Source of the DNA: Prochlorococcus sp. AG-402-K10
GTDB taxonomy: Bacteria > Cyanobacteriota > Cyanobacteriia > PCC-6307 > Cyanobiaceae
Length of the DNA: 64,000 nt
Direction of reading: 5' to 3'
Assembly (NCBI GenBank): GCA_003216835.1
Contig: QCIF01000002.1
Span: 124,001 to 188,000, forward strand
Shown here one piece after another: positions 20,733 to 31,225 of this stretch. Below the pieces are notes generated by a model that saw only the letters and a list, made by a program, of their open reading frames with translations, did no database searches and had not been told where the DNA came from. Both the position numbers and the translations under genes were made by a program. Positions within the stretch are counted from its first letter, which is position 1, and each line of letters begins with the position of its first letter.

Positions 20733-21269
20733 TTGTCAAACTTAAATTCTAGAGATATTTATAAGATCGCTGTCGTAATGGGTAGTGATTCAGATCTACA
20801 AACATTGAAACCTGCAATAGATATTTTGAAAGAATTTTACATAGAAACTGAGGTTTGCATACTTTCTGCCCACAGAACACCTATTGAAATGATGGAATAT
20901 GCAAAGAATGCAGAATCAGACAATATAAAAGTAATAATTGCTGGCGCTGGTGGTGCTGCTCATCTTCCAGGAATGTTAGCTTCTTTAACTTGCATTCCTG
21001 TTATTGGGGTACCTGTAGAAAGCAAGACACTTAAAGGTATTGACTCTTTATTATCAATTGTTCAAATGCCTGCTGGGATACCCGTAGCAACAGTTGCCAT
21101 TAATGGGGGACAAAATGCAGGCTTATTGGCAATAGAAATCATTAGTTTATTTGATAAATCTATGCAAGTAAAATTGAAACAATTTAGAGAAACCCTTCAT
21201 AAACAGGTAAGAGCTAAAAATAGTAAGTTATTCTCTCTAGGAGCAGAAAATTATCTAAACACCCAATAA
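20733..21269 (+). CDS. purE: N5-carboxyaminoimidazole ribonucleotide mutase
   Basis: PurE (class I) isomerises N5-CAIR to CAIR in purine synthesis, downstream of PurK. The 178-residue protein has V-V-M-G-S-D-S-D at the phosphate site, S-A-H-R-T-P with the conserved His, and [13 protein letters not shown]. The start must be TTG 20733: an in-frame TGA lies 12 bases upstream and the next ATG falls within the M-G-S-D-S-D core. The C-terminus extends a little beyond the E. coli protein. Confidence 0.94.
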   Translation: MSNLNSRDIYKIAVVMGSDSDLQTLKPAIDILKEFYIETEVCILSAHRTPIEMMEYAKNAESDNIKVIIAGAGGAAHLPGMLASLTCIPVIGVPVESKTLKGIDSLLSIVQMPAGIPVATVAINGGQNAGLLAIEIISLFDKSMQVKLKQFRETLHKQVRAKNSKLFSLGAENYLNTQ

Positions 21270-21277
21270 AATCATAT

Positions 21278-21904
21278 TTATTTCGCCTTAGTAATTAAAT
21301 TCTCATGTTTAAGGTAATTAATAACTGTTTGAACTGACTCAGTTAAATCTAAAGAACCTGTATCAACAACAATTTCTGGATTTTCAGGAGCTTCGTATGG
21401 GCTGGAAATCCCGGTAAAATCTTTAATTTCACCCAAACGGGCTTTTTTATATAAACCTTTAGTATCCCTTTTTTCACATACATTGATATCTGCAGCACAA
21501 TATACTTCAATAAAATCCTGTGATCCAATAATTTTTCTGACCTTATTTCTATCACTAATGAAAGGTGAAACAAATGCTGTAATAGTTATTATTCCAGCAT
21601 TCATAAATAAATTTGCAACTTCTCCAATTCTTCTTATATTTTCTTCTCTATCTTCATCCGAAAAACCAAGATCTTTGCATAAACCATGCCTAATATTATC
21701 TCCATCCAAAACATAAGTTGACAATCCATCTAGGTGTAAAACTTCATTTAAAGCGTTAGCCAAAGTACTTTTGCCAGAACCAGATAACCCTGTAAACCAT
21801 ATAACCATTCCTTTATGACCTCTCATTTTCTCTAACTTATCTCTATCAATAGTTAAATTGTGCCACTTTATATTCCCTGAATTTGTTTGATTTTGTTCTT
21901 TCAT
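21278..21904 (-). CDS. cysC: Adenylylsulfate (APS) kinase
   Basis: CysC phosphorylates APS to PAPS in sulfate assimilation. The 208-residue protein has the P-loop G-L-S-G-S-G-K-S-T at 39-47, D-G-D-N-I-R-H-G-L, F-S-D-E-D-R-E-E-N-I-R-R and A-F-V-S-P-F. The C-terminal I-V-V-D-T ends the kinase core. It is a stand-alone kinase of normal length, without a fused ATP sulfurylase. It starts at ATG 21904 and is downstream of the SUI1-family gene on the same strand with a 42-bp gap. Confidence 0.95.
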   Translation of the reverse strand: MKEQNQTNSGNIKWHNLTIDRDKLEKMRGHKGMVIWFTGLSGSGKSTLANALNEVLHLDGLSTYVLDGDNIRHGLCKDLGFSDEDREENIRRIGEVANLFMNAGIITITAFVSPFISDRNKVRKIIGSQDFIEVYCAADINVCEKRDTKGLYKKARLGEIKDFTGISSPYEAPENPEIVVDTGSLDLTESVQTVINYLKHENLITKAK

Positions 21905-21946
21905 TTTTGATGTATTGAAATTTAAAGACTTATCCTAACTCTTGAT

Positions 21947-22258
21947 TCAAAAATTTTGAAATCCCTCTTTACGGAGAAAATCAATTGCTTTAATTACCAT
22001 GTCCCCTTGTAACTGAATATTATTATCAATTAATGTCCCTCCAGTTCCACAAAAAACTTTCATTTTTTTAAGCAAATCTTTTATTTGATATTCATTTTCA
22101 ATCCCTAAACCTTTTATTAAGGTAATAGTCTTCCCTTTTTTACCTTTTTTTTGTTTTAAAACATTGATTTTTGAAATTTTCCTAGAATTATCTAGTTTAA
22201 ATTTTTCTTCATATTTGTTTTCCTGATTATCAAATTCAATCCAATTTTTTCTTTTCAT
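21947..22258 (-). CDS. SUI1/eIF1-like (YciH family) translation factor
   Basis: A 103-residue protein with a charged 40-residue N-terminus and a SUI1 domain: T-L-I-K-G-L-G, L-K-K-M-K-V-F-C-G-T-G-G-T, and I-Q-L-Q-G-D near the end. Bacterial homologues (YciH) are related to eukaryotic initiation factor 1 and are thought to affect initiation fidelity, though their bacterial role is poorly established. It is divergent from trpB with 47 bp between and precedes cysC on the same strand. Confidence 0.85.
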   Translation of the reverse strand: MKRKNWIEFDNQENKYEEKFKLDNSRKISKINVLKQKKGKKGKTITLIKGLGIENEYQIKDLLKKMKVFCGTGGTLIDNNIQLQGDMVIKAIDFLRKEGFQNF

Positions 22259-22305
22259 TATTTTTACTATAATCTATAGTTAATCAATACTTATTCTATA
22301 GAAAA

Positions 22306-23550
22306 TTGGTAAGTACATTTTCTCCTGCAAATCAAAATTATAAAAATGATGATTTAAATCAACCTTCTAAAGAAGGAAGATTTGGAAAATATGGTGGTCA
22401 ATATGTGCCTGAAACGTTAATGCCTGCCCTTTTTGAACTTGAAGAAGCCGCAGCAAATGCATGGAAAGATGAACAATTTATAAAAGAATTAAATCATTTG
22501 CTTAAGACTTATGTAGGAAGAGAAACACCGCTATATGAGGCTAAAAGACTAACTGAACATTACAAAACTGACAAAGCGACAGCAAGAATATGGCTTAAAA
22601 GAGAAGATTTAAATCATACTGGTGCTCACAAAATCAATAATGCCTTAGGACAAGCTTTACTAGCTATAAGAATGGGTAAAAAAAGGATAATAGCAGAAAC
22701 AGGCGCTGGGCAACATGGGGTTGCAACAGCCACCGTTTGTGCAAGATTTGGCCTGGAATGCATTATATATATGGGAGCTGAGGATATAAAAAGGCAATCC
22801 CTCAATGTCTTTAGAATGAAACTATTGGGAGCGGAAGTTAAAGTTGTTAATTCTGGTACTGCAACACTTAAAGATGCTACTAGTGAAGCTATTAGAGATT
22901 GGGTATCTAATGTCGAAACTACTCACTACATTTTAGGATCTGTTGCTGGTCCACACCCTTTTCCAAAGATTGTCCGAGATTTTCATGCAGTTATAGGAGA
23001 AGAAACCAAAAAACAATGTTTTGAATCTTTTGGATCCTTACCCGATATTTTAATTGCTTGCGTAGGTGGGGGATCAAATGCAATGGGTCTTTTCCATCCT
23101 TTTGTTAAGGACATATCAGTTAGACTAATTGGAGTTGAAGCTGCTGGTAGCGGAGTTGATACTGACAAACATGCTGCGACTATAACTAAAGGTTCAGTAG
23201 GAATCTTGCACGGATCAATGAGTCTTCTCTTGCAAGATGAAAATGGTCAAGTACAAGAAGCTCACTCAATCAGTGCAGGACTAGATTATCCAGGAGTAGG
23301 GCCTGAACATAGTCATTTAAAAGATATAGGTAGAGCAGAATATGGATCAGTTACAGATCAGGAAGCTTTAGAAGCCTTGAGACTTGTTAGTGAACTTGAA
23401 GGTATTATACCTGCACTTGAAACCGCCCATGCATTTGCTTGGTTAGAAAAATTATGTCCCACTCTCGAAAAAGATACTCAAATAGTAATTAATTGCTCTG
23501 GGAGAGGTGACAAAGATGTTAATACTGTTGCATCTTCATTAAATATTTAA
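22306..23550 (+). CDS. trpB: Tryptophan synthase beta subunit
   Basis: TrpB condenses indole and serine to tryptophan with PLP. The 414-residue protein has the TrpB1 hallmarks: [12 protein letters not shown] near the N-terminus, [15 protein letters not shown] with Schiff-base Lys109, [12 protein letters not shown] and the phosphate cup G-G-G-S-N-A-M-G. The start is TTG 22306. trpA is not adjacent. Confidence 0.97.
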   Translation: MVSTFSPANQNYKNDDLNQPSKEGRFGKYGGQYVPETLMPALFELEEAAANAWKDEQFIKELNHLLKTYVGRETPLYEAKRLTEHYKTDKATARIWLKREDLNHTGAHKINNALGQALLAIRMGKKRIIAETGAGQHGVATATVCARFGLECIIYMGAEDIKRQSLNVFRMKLLGAEVKVVNSGTATLKDATSEAIRDWVSNVETTHYILGSVAGPHPFPKIVRDFHAVIGEETKKQCFESFGSLPDILIACVGGGSNAMGLFHPFVKDISVRLIGVEAAGSGVDTDKHAATITKGSVGILHGSMSLLLQDENGQVQEAHSISAGLDYPGVGPEHSHLKDIGRAEYGSVTDQEALEALRLVSELEGIIPALETAHAFAWLEKLCPTLEKDTQIVINCSGRGDKDVNTVASSLNI

Positions 23551-23901
23551 TTAATATCTAGAAATTGTTGAGTCAATATATCTACTCCATCCATCTATGC
23601 CTTCTTCCAGGTTCCATATTTCGCTCACAATATTATTATCTAGTGACCATTGGCAGAAGTTATAACTTCTAATTCCCGCATGACATATAACGACAATTTT
23701 TCTATCTAGTAAACCACCAATTATTTCTTGCACGTATTCAAGAGTAACTTTACTAAGTGGTATATGTAAAAATTCTTGTGAGAAAGAAGCTAATTCTAAC
23801 TCTGACTGTTCTCTGACATCAACTATGATTGGATTTTCCTTTTCCGAATTAAACCAATCATTAAGACTATAGGCATCAATAGGTTTAGGATAATTTCCCA
23901 A
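23551..23901 (-). CDS. Single-domain rhodanese-like protein
   Basis: A 116-residue rhodanese fold. It shows V-D-V-R-E-Q-S-E-L near 28-36, and the active-site loop V-I-C-H-A-G-I-R-S with the persulfide cysteine intact, followed by W-N-L-E-E-G-I-D-G-W. Such proteins carry sulfane sulfur, but the partner here is unknown. The stop directly abuts the trpB stop on the other strand. The protein is cytoplasmic, with no signal peptide. Confidence 0.88.
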   Translation of the reverse strand: MGNYPKPIDAYSLNDWFNSEKENPIIVDVREQSELELASFSQEFLHIPLSKVTLEYVQEIIGGLLDRKIVVICHAGIRSYNFCQWSLDNNIVSEIWNLEEGIDGWSRYIDSTISRY

Positions 23902-23990
23902 TTTAAAGAATAATTATTTGTTATTAACAATTTAATAAATTAAAGTTGCAAGAGTATGTTTATTGTTAAAAATGAAAATAAACATTAAGA

Positions 23991-25457
23991 ATGAATTTCA
24001 AAGTAATAGCGATAATAATAATATTATCTCTATGCTTTTTTTTTGGTTTTAAGACAATTTCTAGTTATAGAAATGAAATTTCCAATCAAAATATTGGAGA
24101 ATTAAAAATCCTTAAATACCTGCCGAGAGATAATAAATTGTTATTTATTTCAAATTCCCAAAGTTCAGATATTAGAAGTAGTTTTGAAAGAAACTTTAAT
24201 AGCAAAAATATAGATGGAATTATTTTAATAAAAAATAGTATATTATCTTATTTAGGTATTGATATTGGTGACAATAAATTAGAAGATCTTTATAATAATG
24301 AACTTACTATTTCCACTTATAATAATAATAAAAGAGAAAAAGATGATATTTTAATAGTATTAAAAATTAAGCCAGAAAAAAATATCAATGATCTATTAAA
24401 TTTATCTAATCCAATTGATCAGAATGATGAGATAATTAAAATATATAGAGAAAATAAACTTAATTATTTAAATTATATTTATAAAACTAATGATGATTAT
24501 ATTATTGCTTCTTCAAATAAGAAATTAATTTTAGATTCAATAGAAGCAAGTAATAATTGGCCAGAAACAAAAAATAATTTTTCTGCAGAGATTTTAAGGA
24601 ATTTTAAAAATGAAAATAATATACTATTCACGACAAAACTTAAAGATAATTTATTTTTAAATAATGAAAACAATATACAAGCTAATGAGGATATTATTGC
24701 AACAACATTAGCTTTAAAAAATAAACTTATAATTATAAAAACATATGTAATAAATAATAAAAAAAATCTAGATATTTTTTCTTATAAGAATTTAATTAAT
24801 CAGAATGAAATAAACTATGATAATTATCAAATATCTATTTACAGTGATTTAAATTCTTCTATTAAGTATATAAGTCCCTTAATAAATAACTTCGAAAAAA
24901 GACTTTTAGAAGAATTAAATCAATATTTAACTCAAAATATTCTGTTACTAAATTCTAATCAAGACTGGATAATTATATTAGAAAATAATCATCAAAACAA
25001 TTCAATTATAAGTGATATAAAACAACTAAAAGATTTTAATAAATATAGTTTAGAAAAAAATGATTATATTTATTCAGTTTATACAAAAGATATTCTTGAA
25101 GAAGAAGAGGAAATAATAAAACAATCTACTTATAAAGATTTATTTACAATTGAATCTGATAAATTATTTATGATAAGTAATACTTTAATTAAGGATGGAA
25201 AAATCAATTCAATATCGGAACAATTCTTTGAACTAAATAATAAAAAGGGTGCTAATGATTTTATCTATAAAACATTTGATATAAAGGGATTAGATTCTAA
25301 AGAAACTCAATATCTTTCTTTTATAAGAAATCTTAATTTTATGTTTAACAACATAATCAATTTTTCCGCTTCAGAATTTAAAGAAATTTCAAAACAATCT
25401 ATCCCAGAGAGAAATCCTCTCATTTATTCCGAACATAAGATAGAGATATTTCAATAA
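23991..25457 (+). CDS. DUF3352-like protein with an N-terminal membrane anchor
   Basis: A 488-residue protein with a strong N-terminal hydrophobic helix (residues 3-20) that can act as a signal anchor, followed by a long region unusually rich in Asn, Ile, Lys and Asp, with runs such as N-N-N-K and L-N-S-S. The arrangement L-K-Y-L-P-R-D-N-K-L-L-F-I after the anchor resembles the cyanobacterial DUF3352 group, which has no known function. It is followed by gltA after 113 bp. The composition may partly reflect extreme AT bias acting on a weakly constrained extracytoplasmic protein. Confidence 0.65.
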   Translation: MNFKVIAIIIILSLCFFFGFKTISSYRNEISNQNIGELKILKYLPRDNKLLFISNSQSSDIRSSFERNFNSKNIDGIILIKNSILSYLGIDIGDNKLEDLYNNELTISTYNNNKREKDDILIVLKIKPEKNINDLLNLSNPIDQNDEIIKIYRENKLNYLNYIYKTNDDYIIASSNKKLILDSIEASNNWPETKNNFSAEILRNFKNENNILFTTKLKDNLFLNNENNIQANEDIIATTLALKNKLIIIKTYVINNKKNLDIFSYKNLINQNEINYDNYQISIYSDLNSSIKYISPLINNFEKRLLEELNQYLTQNILLLNSNQDWIIILENNHQNNSIISDIKQLKDFNKYSLEKNDYIYSVYTKDILEEEEEIIKQSTYKDLFTIESDKLFMISNTLIKDGKINSISEQFFELNNKKGANDFIYKTFDIKGLDSKETQYLSFIRNLNFMFNNIINFSASEFKEISKQSIPERNPLIYSEHKIEIFQ

Positions 25458-25570
25458 TATAATTCAAGGATTTTCTCAAAAAAACATTTTTATTTATTTT
25501 ATATCTTGTGGTTAATTAAAAATTATTTGATTATCTTGTATCTATAATTAATTTATATCGGATTCAGCAA

Positions 25571-26716
25571 TTGGATAGTAACAAACTAATTTTAAAACCA
25601 GGACTAGAAGGTGTCCCAGTTACTAATTCATCGATATGTGATATTGACGGTGAAAAAGGGGAATTATTATATAGAGGTTATTCAATACAAGAACTTGCAC
25701 AAAAAAGTAGTTTTTTAGAGACAGCTTTTTTATTGATCTGGGGAGAATTACCTACAGCTACTCAACTAAGAGATTTTGAACAACAAGTTCAGATGCATCG
25801 CAGATTAAGCTTTAGAGTGAGAGATATGATGAAATGTTTCCCTGCGACAGGGCACCCTATGGATGCTCTCCAGTCTAGTGCAGCTTCTTTAGGACTATTC
25901 TACTCAAGAAGGGCGATTGATGATCCAAATTATATTTATAACGCAGTAATAAGGCTAATTGCAAAAATTCCAACAATGATTGCAGCCTTCCAACTTATTA
26001 GAAAGGGGCAAGACCCTATCCAACCTAGAGATGATTTATCATACTCCTCAAATTTTCTCTACATGCTGACTGAAAAAGAACAAGATCCAATAGCTGCAAA
26101 AGTGTTTGATAGATGTTTGATTCTTCATGCAGAGCACAGTTTAAACGCTAGTACATTTAGCGCTAGGGTTACTGCAAGCACTCTCACAGATCCTTATGCC
26201 GTTATTGCTTCGGCCGTGGGAACCTTAGCTGGCCCTCTGCATGGAGGCGCTAATGAGGATGTAATAGCGATGTTAGAAAATATTGAGACTCCTGATAAAG
26301 CCGCTTCCTTTTTAGAAGGTGCGATACAAAATAAAACTAAAATAATGGGCTTTGGTCACCGAGAGTACAAAGTTAAAGATCCCAGAGCAATCATTCTTCA
26401 AAAACTAGCGGAGGAACTTTTTATAAGATTTGGTGCAGATGAAATGTATGATGTTGCCAAAAAATTAGAAGCAGAAGCAATCCCAAGACTTGGACCAAAA
26501 GGTATTTTCCCAAATGTTGACTTTTATTCCGGTCTGGTTTACAGAAAACTTGGCATACCGCGAGACTTATTTACTCCAATTTTTGCCATATCCAGAGTCG
26601 CAGGTTGGTTAGCACACTGGAGAGAACAATTAGGCGCAAATAGAATTTTCAGGCCCTCGCAAATCTACACCGGTTCAGCTCCAAGAGATTGGATCAGTTT
26701 AGAAAATCGAAAATAA
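25571..26716 (+). CDS. gltA: Citrate synthase
   Basis: GltA condenses oxaloacetate and acetyl-CoA to citrate, the entry to the branched TCA route of cyanobacteria. The 381-residue protein has L-Y-R-G-Y-S-I-Q-E-L near the start, L-H-A-E-H-S-L-N-A-S-T-F (catalytic His), G-P-L-H-G-G-A-N-E, G-F-G-H-R-E-Y-K-V-K-D-P-R and D-F-Y-S-G-L-V-Y (catalytic Asp). It begins at TTG 25571. ndhA follows after 75 bp in the same direction. Confidence 0.95.
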   Translation: MDSNKLILKPGLEGVPVTNSSICDIDGEKGELLYRGYSIQELAQKSSFLETAFLLIWGELPTATQLRDFEQQVQMHRRLSFRVRDMMKCFPATGHPMDALQSSAASLGLFYSRRAIDDPNYIYNAVIRLIAKIPTMIAAFQLIRKGQDPIQPRDDLSYSSNFLYMLTEKEQDPIAAKVFDRCLILHAEHSLNASTFSARVTASTLTDPYAVIASAVGTLAGPLHGGANEDVIAMLENIETPDKAASFLEGAIQNKTKIMGFGHREYKVKDPRAIILQKLAEELFIRFGADEMYDVAKKLEAEAIPRLGPKGIFPNVDFYSGLVYRKLGIPRDLFTPIFAISRVAGWLAHWREQLGANRIFRPSQIYTGSAPRDWISLENRK

Positions 26717-26791
26717 TATTTGTAGCTTTTCATAAAAAACACACATATTGTTTATGGCGAGTTAATCTATTAAGTAAATAACATCAAAATT

Positions 26792-27910
26792 TTGGAAAAC
26801 GGATTAGACCTAGAATATATCTTTAATGAATTCTTAAAGGGTTTAGGCCTTTCAAGTGAAATCGCTCATATAATTTGGCTACCTTTCCCAATGCTTTTGG
26901 TTTTAGTTTCTGCAGTTGTCGGAGTATTAGTAACTGTTTGGCTTGAAAGAAAAATATCTGCTGCAGCTCAACAGAGAATAGGGCCTGAATATGCAGGAGC
27001 ACTTGGTGTACTTCAACCAATTGCGGATGGTCTTAAGTTACTCGTAAAAGAAGATATTATTCCAGCTAAAGCTGATTCAATTCTATTCACTGCAGGTCCA
27101 ATATTGGTTTTAGTGCCAGTTATCCTTTCTTGGCTAATAGTTCCTTTTGGTCAAGACTTATTAATTAGCAATGTTGGTATTGGAATATTTTTATGGATTG
27201 CATTAAGTAGTATTCAGCCTATTGGGCTTCTAATGAGCGGATATGCTTCAAATAATAAATACTCATTACTAGGTGGATTACGGGCAGCTGCACAATCTAT
27301 TAGTTATGAAATACCATTGGCCTTATCTGTGCTAGCTATTGTTTTAATGACAAATTCTCTAAGTACTATTGATATTGTTAATCAACAAAGTGGAGCGGGG
27401 ATATTAAGTTGGAATATATGGAGACAACCTATTGGATTCATAATTTTCTGGATATGTGCTCTTGCAGAATGCGAAAGACTTCCATTTGACTTACCAGAAG
27501 CGGAGGAAGAATTAGTGGCAGGGTATCAAACTGAATATGCTGGAATGAAATTCGCATTATTCTATTTAGGTAGTTATATAAATTTAATTCTTTCAGCGTT
27601 ATTAGTTTCTATACTTTACCTAGGGGGTTGGGCTTTGCCTATTCCTGTTGAAATAATAGCTAAATTTCTCAATATTCCACTTAATGCTCCTTTAATACAA
27701 GTTTTTACTGCTTCAATAGGAATTATAATGACTGTTCTTAAGGCATATATTTTAGTATTTATTGCGATATTATTACGTTGGACAACCCCAAGAGTAAGAA
27801 TAGATCAACTACTAGACTTAGGCTGGAAGTTCCTTCTACCAATTTCTCTTGCTAATCTTTTGTTAACTGCAGGATTAAAACTTGCTTTCCCCCAATTCTT
27901 TGGTGGTTAA
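26792..27910 (+). CDS. ndhA: NAD(P)H-quinone oxidoreductase subunit 1
   Basis: NdhA is the membrane subunit that links the quinone-reducing arm to the proton-pumping arm of NDH-1. The 372-residue protein has about eight membrane helices and the conserved loops [24 protein letters not shown], and [20 protein letters not shown], which carries quinone-site acids. The start is TTG 26792. It opens the ndhA-I-G-E operon common to cyanobacteria and plastids. Confidence 0.97.
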   Translation: MENGLDLEYIFNEFLKGLGLSSEIAHIIWLPFPMLLVLVSAVVGVLVTVWLERKISAAAQQRIGPEYAGALGVLQPIADGLKLLVKEDIIPAKADSILFTAGPILVLVPVILSWLIVPFGQDLLISNVGIGIFLWIALSSIQPIGLLMSGYASNNKYSLLGGLRAAAQSISYEIPLALSVLAIVLMTNSLSTIDIVNQQSGAGILSWNIWRQPIGFIIFWICALAECERLPFDLPEAEEELVAGYQTEYAGMKFALFYLGSYINLILSALLVSILYLGGWALPIPVEIIAKFLNIPLNAPLIQVFTASIGIIMTVLKAYILVFIAILLRWTTPRVRIDQLLDLGWKFLLPISLANLLLTAGLKLAFPQFFGG

Positions 27911-27934
27911 TTTTAAGTATATTTACTTAAAATT
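27909..27934. other. AT-rich perfect hairpin between ndhA and ndhI
   Basis: An 11-bp perfect inverted repeat, AATTTTAAGTA (27909-27919) and TACTTAAAATT (27924-27934), with a TATT loop. It overlaps the last two bases of the ndhA stop codon. There is no T-run after it, so it is not a standard terminator. It could act in mRNA processing or stability within the operon. Its symmetry is striking even for AT-rich DNA, but no function is proven. Confidence 0.5.
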
Positions 27935-27979
27935 AAAATTAATCCACTAAACTACAATAATTAAGTAAATTCTTTACAG

Positions 27980-28606
27980 ATGAAAGATTTTCTTCAAAAA
28001 GTAAATAGTTATATTAAAGAGGCTTTCAGTGCCGGCAAATATTTATATAACGGCTTCTCCGTAACATTTGACCATCTTCGCAGGAGACCAGTAACTGTCC
28101 AATATCCTTATGAGAAGTTAATCCCTTCTGAAAGATATAGAGGCAGAATACATTATGAATTTGATAAATGTATAGCATGTGAAGTTTGTGTGAGAGTTTG
28201 TCCGATAAATTTACCTGTAGTTGACTGGGTAATGAACAAAGAAACCAAAAAGAAAGAACTTAGAAATTATTCTATAGACTTTGGTGTTTGCATTTTTTGC
28301 GGAAATTGTGTCGAATTTTGCCCTACGAATTGCTTATCAATGACTGAGGAATATGAATTAGCATCATTTGATAGACATAATTTAAATTTCGATAATATTG
28401 CACTTGGCCGACTCCCTACAAATGTCACTACTGATCCATCAGTCAAACCCTTAAGAGAACTTGCTTATTTACCCAAAGGAGTTATGGACCCTCACGAAAT
28501 ATCACCTTCAGATCCAAGAGTTGGTAAACTGCCTGAAGAAGTTTATGACTGGATGAAACCAGTTTCAAATGAAACAAAAGATAAGGCTGTTAAAGCAAAT
28601 AATTAA
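27980..28606 (+). CDS. ndhI: NAD(P)H-quinone oxidoreductase subunit I (2x[4Fe-4S])
   Basis: NdhI is the ferredoxin-like subunit that carries electrons to the last cluster before quinone in NDH-1. The 208-residue protein has two complete 4Fe-4S motifs, [13 protein letters not shown] and [13 protein letters not shown], separated as in complex I TYKY subunits, plus an N-terminal amphipathic segment and a longer C-terminal tail typical of cyanobacteria. It lies between ndhA and ndhG, 12 bases before the latter. Confidence 0.97.
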   Translation: MKDFLQKVNSYIKEAFSAGKYLYNGFSVTFDHLRRRPVTVQYPYEKLIPSERYRGRIHYEFDKCIACEVCVRVCPINLPVVDWVMNKETKKKELRNYSIDFGVCIFCGNCVEFCPTNCLSMTEEYELASFDRHNLNFDNIALGRLPTNVTTDPSVKPLRELAYLPKGVMDPHEISPSDPRVGKLPEEVYDWMKPVSNETKDKAVKANN

Positions 28607-28618
28607 TCTCAAAAAATC

Positions 28619-29218
28619 ATGTCAATAGCAGTCACAACACAATTAATTTGTTTTTCAATATTATCCTTAGTTGTCATAATTGGCGCATTAGGCGTAGTAC
28701 TACTCGAAAGTATTGTTTATTCAGCATTTCTTCTTTGTGGCGTATTCTTAAGTGTTGCAGGTTTATATCTTCTTCTCAATGCAAGTTTTGTTGCTGCAGC
28801 ACAAGTCTTAGTGTATGTAGGAGCAGTAAATGTCCTGATAATTTTTGCAATAATGCTTGTTAATAAAAAAGAAGATTTAAAGCCTATAGAAAATCTCAAT
28901 TCAAGAAGAATTATATCAACATCAATTTGTTTAACTCTACTGAGCCTCTTAATTAGAGTGGATTTATCAACCGTATGGATCATAGCAAGTCCTAATAGCT
29001 CCATAGGAGAAGAATCTACATATAGAATTGGTGAACATCTATTCAGTGATTATTTACTACCTTTCGAGGTAGCATCTGTATTATTATTGATGGCAATGAT
29101 TGGAGCAATAGTTTTAGCTAGAAAAGATGTTATGAATCAAGATATTTCAACAGGATTACCTGTCGATCAGGAGTTAATTGAGAAAACAAAGGAACCGTTT
29201 CTAATCAACAAGAATTAA
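28619..29218 (+). CDS. ndhG: NAD(P)H-quinone oxidoreductase subunit 6
   Basis: A 199-residue membrane subunit of NDH-1. It has five hydrophobic helices. The third includes the conserved [18 protein letters not shown] block that carries the pi-bulge helix of complex I ND6/NuoJ proteins, followed by V-N-K-K-E. The C-terminal tail is hydrophilic. It is the third gene of ndhA-I-G-E, with ndhE 22 bp downstream. Confidence 0.95.
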   Translation: MSIAVTTQLICFSILSLVVIIGALGVVLLESIVYSAFLLCGVFLSVAGLYLLLNASFVAAAQVLVYVGAVNVLIIFAIMLVNKKEDLKPIENLNSRRIISTSICLTLLSLLIRVDLSTVWIIASPNSSIGEESTYRIGEHLFSDYLLPFEVASVLLLMAMIGAIVLARKDVMNQDISTGLPVDQELIEKTKEPFLINKN

Positions 29219-29240
29219 TTCTCAAATTTTATTTTTAATC

Positions 29241-29561
29241 ATGAATCTAGAATCCATACCATTACAAGCCTTTTTAATTGTATCTTCAATATTATTTTGT
29301 ATTGGAATTTGGGGATTATTAAATAGTAGAAATGCGGTAAGAGTCTTAATGTGCATCGAGTTAATGCTTAATGCCGTTAATATCAATCTGATGGCCTTTT
29401 CTTCTTTTGTAGATAACAACTTAATTCAAGGGCAGGTTTTTACGATTTTCGTGATTACCGTTGCAGCAGCAGAAGCCGCTGTTGGTTTAGCAATATTATT
29501 ATCTCTTTATAGAAACAGAGTCACTGTAGATATGGAAAGTTTTAACTTATTAAAGTGGTAA
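29241..29561 (+). CDS. ndhE: NAD(P)H-quinone oxidoreductase subunit 4L
   Basis: A 106-residue, three-helix membrane subunit of NDH-1 (NuoK/ND4L homologue). Helix 2 carries the conserved glutamate in [10 protein letters not shown], and helix 3 carries [10 protein letters not shown]. Both acids belong to the proton path in this family. The length is standard. It ends the ndhA-I-G-E operon and nadK begins 15 bases later, so the latter may be co-transcribed. Confidence 0.96.
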   Translation: MNLESIPLQAFLIVSSILFCIGIWGLLNSRNAVRVLMCIELMLNAVNINLMAFSSFVDNNLIQGQVFTIFVITVAAAEAAVGLAILLSLYRNRVTVDMESFNLLKW

Positions 29562-29575
29562 AAATATTAAATTAA

Positions 29576-30478
29576 GTGAAGCTTTCATTGGTTCTTATTA
29601 TTTATCGTTCCAATAGTTCTATCGCTTTAGATTCATCTATATTTTGTAAAAAAGCTTTTAAAGAGAAAAATATTAAATCCCATAGTATAGAGAGTGATTG
29701 CACTAATGAGGAAATAGACAATTTCCTTCGTCAAACGCAATCTCTGCCTCAATTAGTAATCGTTCTTGGTGGAGATGGCACCGTACTCAAATGCGCTAAC
29801 GCTTTAGTAAATTACAATATTCCTTTACTTTGTTTCAATATTGGAGGTAACTTAGGATTTCTCACACAAAAGAAAGAATTTTTATTTGATAAATCTTTTA
29901 TTGAAATTTTAGAAAAAGAAGAATTTATTATTGATTCAAGAAACAGGCTTAAATGTAAAATTCTTGATAACGAAAACAACATCATAAAAAGCTACGACGC
30001 ATTAAATGATTTCTATTTTAAATCTGATGAAGAGGAGATTTCACCTACAAATCAAATAGAAATTTCAATAGATACTGAAAAAGTAAATGAGTATAAAGGC
30101 GATGGGTTGATTATTGCTTCTTCAACTGGCTCTACAGCATATTCTATGGCTGCGGGGGGACCAATAGTTCATCCTTCAATAGATGCATTAGTGATAAATC
30201 CAATATGTCCTATGAGTTTGGCCAGTAGGCCAATAATTATCCCTCATACAAGTAATATAATCATTAGAGGAGTCAATAAAAGTCAAGGAGCAATTAAGCT
30301 TTGGAGAGATGGATCAAAGTGTATGACTATAAAAAAAAATAATTACTGTGAGATTAGCAAAGGTTCAAAATACTGCAAAATGATTAAGTTTAGAAAAAGT
30401 ATTTCCTACTACGGTACATTAATACAAAAACTAGATTGGAAAGGAAATCTAACATTAAAAAATAATCTAGACAACTAA
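29576..30478 (+). CDS. nadK: NAD kinase
   Basis: NadK phosphorylates NAD to NADP, the electron acceptor of photosynthesis. The 300-residue protein has the kinase motif L-G-G-D-G-T-V-L (Asp67), G-N-L-G-F-L, and the later [15 protein letters not shown] block. The start is GTG 29576. Position directly after ndhE and immediately before the CYTH gene (ATG follows the stop codon without a gap) suggests one transcript. Confidence 0.95.
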   Translation: MKLSLVLIIYRSNSSIALDSSIFCKKAFKEKNIKSHSIESDCTNEEIDNFLRQTQSLPQLVIVLGGDGTVLKCANALVNYNIPLLCFNIGGNLGFLTQKKEFLFDKSFIEILEKEEFIIDSRNRLKCKILDNENNIIKSYDALNDFYFKSDEEEISPTNQIEISIDTEKVNEYKGDGLIIASSTGSTAYSMAAGGPIVHPSIDALVINPICPMSLASRPIIIPHTSNIIIRGVNKSQGAIKLWRDGSKCMTIKKNNYCEISKGSKYCKMIKFRKSISYYGTLIQKLDWKGNLTLKNNLDN

Positions 30479-30976
30479 ATGGCATTAGAAATAGAAAGAA
30501 GATTTCTGGTAAAAAACGATAACTGGAAAAAATACATCACTAAAAAAACTGTAATTGAACAAGGATACCTTTCATATAAATTAGAAGATTGGGTAATTAG
30601 AATAAGATTTAATGGAGCAAACTTTAAAATTGCACTCAAAAAACATATCAAAAATTTTACTAACTTTGAATTTGAATACTTAATACCTAATCATGATGGT
30701 GAAAAAATCATGTCAAATCTTACAAATACAATTAAAAAGGATAGATTCTTTTTAGAAATTGAAAAAAAGCAATGGATTATAGATTGTTTTAAAGAAAAGA
30801 ATTTTCCACTTGAGGTTGCAGAAATTGAACTTTCCAAAGAGGAAGAAGAATTAACACTCCCATCGTTTGTTTCAAAAGAAATTACTGGACTTCAACATTT
30901 ATCGAATTTCAGTCTCACATCTCATCCTTTGTCAAAATGGAATAATGATGATTTGAGAACTCTCGAAAAAAGCTAG
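30479..30976 (+). CDS. CYTH-domain protein (triphosphate tunnel metalloenzyme)
   Basis: A 165-residue protein that begins with the CYTH signature A-L-E-I-E-R-R-F-L-V (the E-x-E-x-K/R type motif) followed by I-E-Q-G-Y-L-S and R-I-R-F. Small bacterial CYTH proteins of this type often hydrolyse inorganic tripolyphosphate or other triphosphates. Adenylate cyclase annotation is common but usually not supported for this subgroup. Its ATG directly follows the nadK stop, so expression is probably linked. Confidence 0.85.
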   Translation: MALEIERRFLVKNDNWKKYITKKTVIEQGYLSYKLEDWVIRIRFNGANFKIALKKHIKNFTNFEFEYLIPNHDGEKIMSNLTNTIKKDRFFLEIEKKQWIIDCFKEKNFPLEVAEIELSKEEEELTLPSFVSKEITGLQHLSNFSLTSHPLSKWNNDDLRTLEKS

Positions 30977-31039
30977 TCAAATAGACCAGTTTTCCTTTAT
31001 ATTCATTTTATATTTTAAAAATAGATTTTAATTCTAGAA

Positions 31040-31225
31040 ATGTATGGTCTTTATGATAGGCAAGGAATATTAAGATTTATCAACTCAGATAAAGAGGCTT
31101 GCATCGCATATGCAGAACTTTTTGAATTAGAGTCGACCAATTATTGTTTAATGAATTTAAGTGAGAATAATCAGAAATTAGAGGATACTAATCTTGATCT
31201 GAATCAGGTAGAGAACAACAATTAA
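31040..31225 (+). CDS. Small conserved protein of unknown function
   Basis: A 61-residue acidic protein. The first half, M-Y-G-L-Y-D-R-Q-G-I-L-R-F, then A-C-I-A-Y-A-E-L-F, has the feel of a folded conserved core, and I recall similar small proteins in other marine picocyanobacteria. The second half is low-complexity and rich in Asn, Glu and Leu. Its last 38 bases overlap the 3' end of the convergent PedR-like gene, so the two transcripts can pair. The function is unknown. Confidence 0.65.
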   Translation: MYGLYDRQGILRFINSDKEACIAYAELFELESTNYCLMNLSENNQKLEDTNLDLNQVENNN

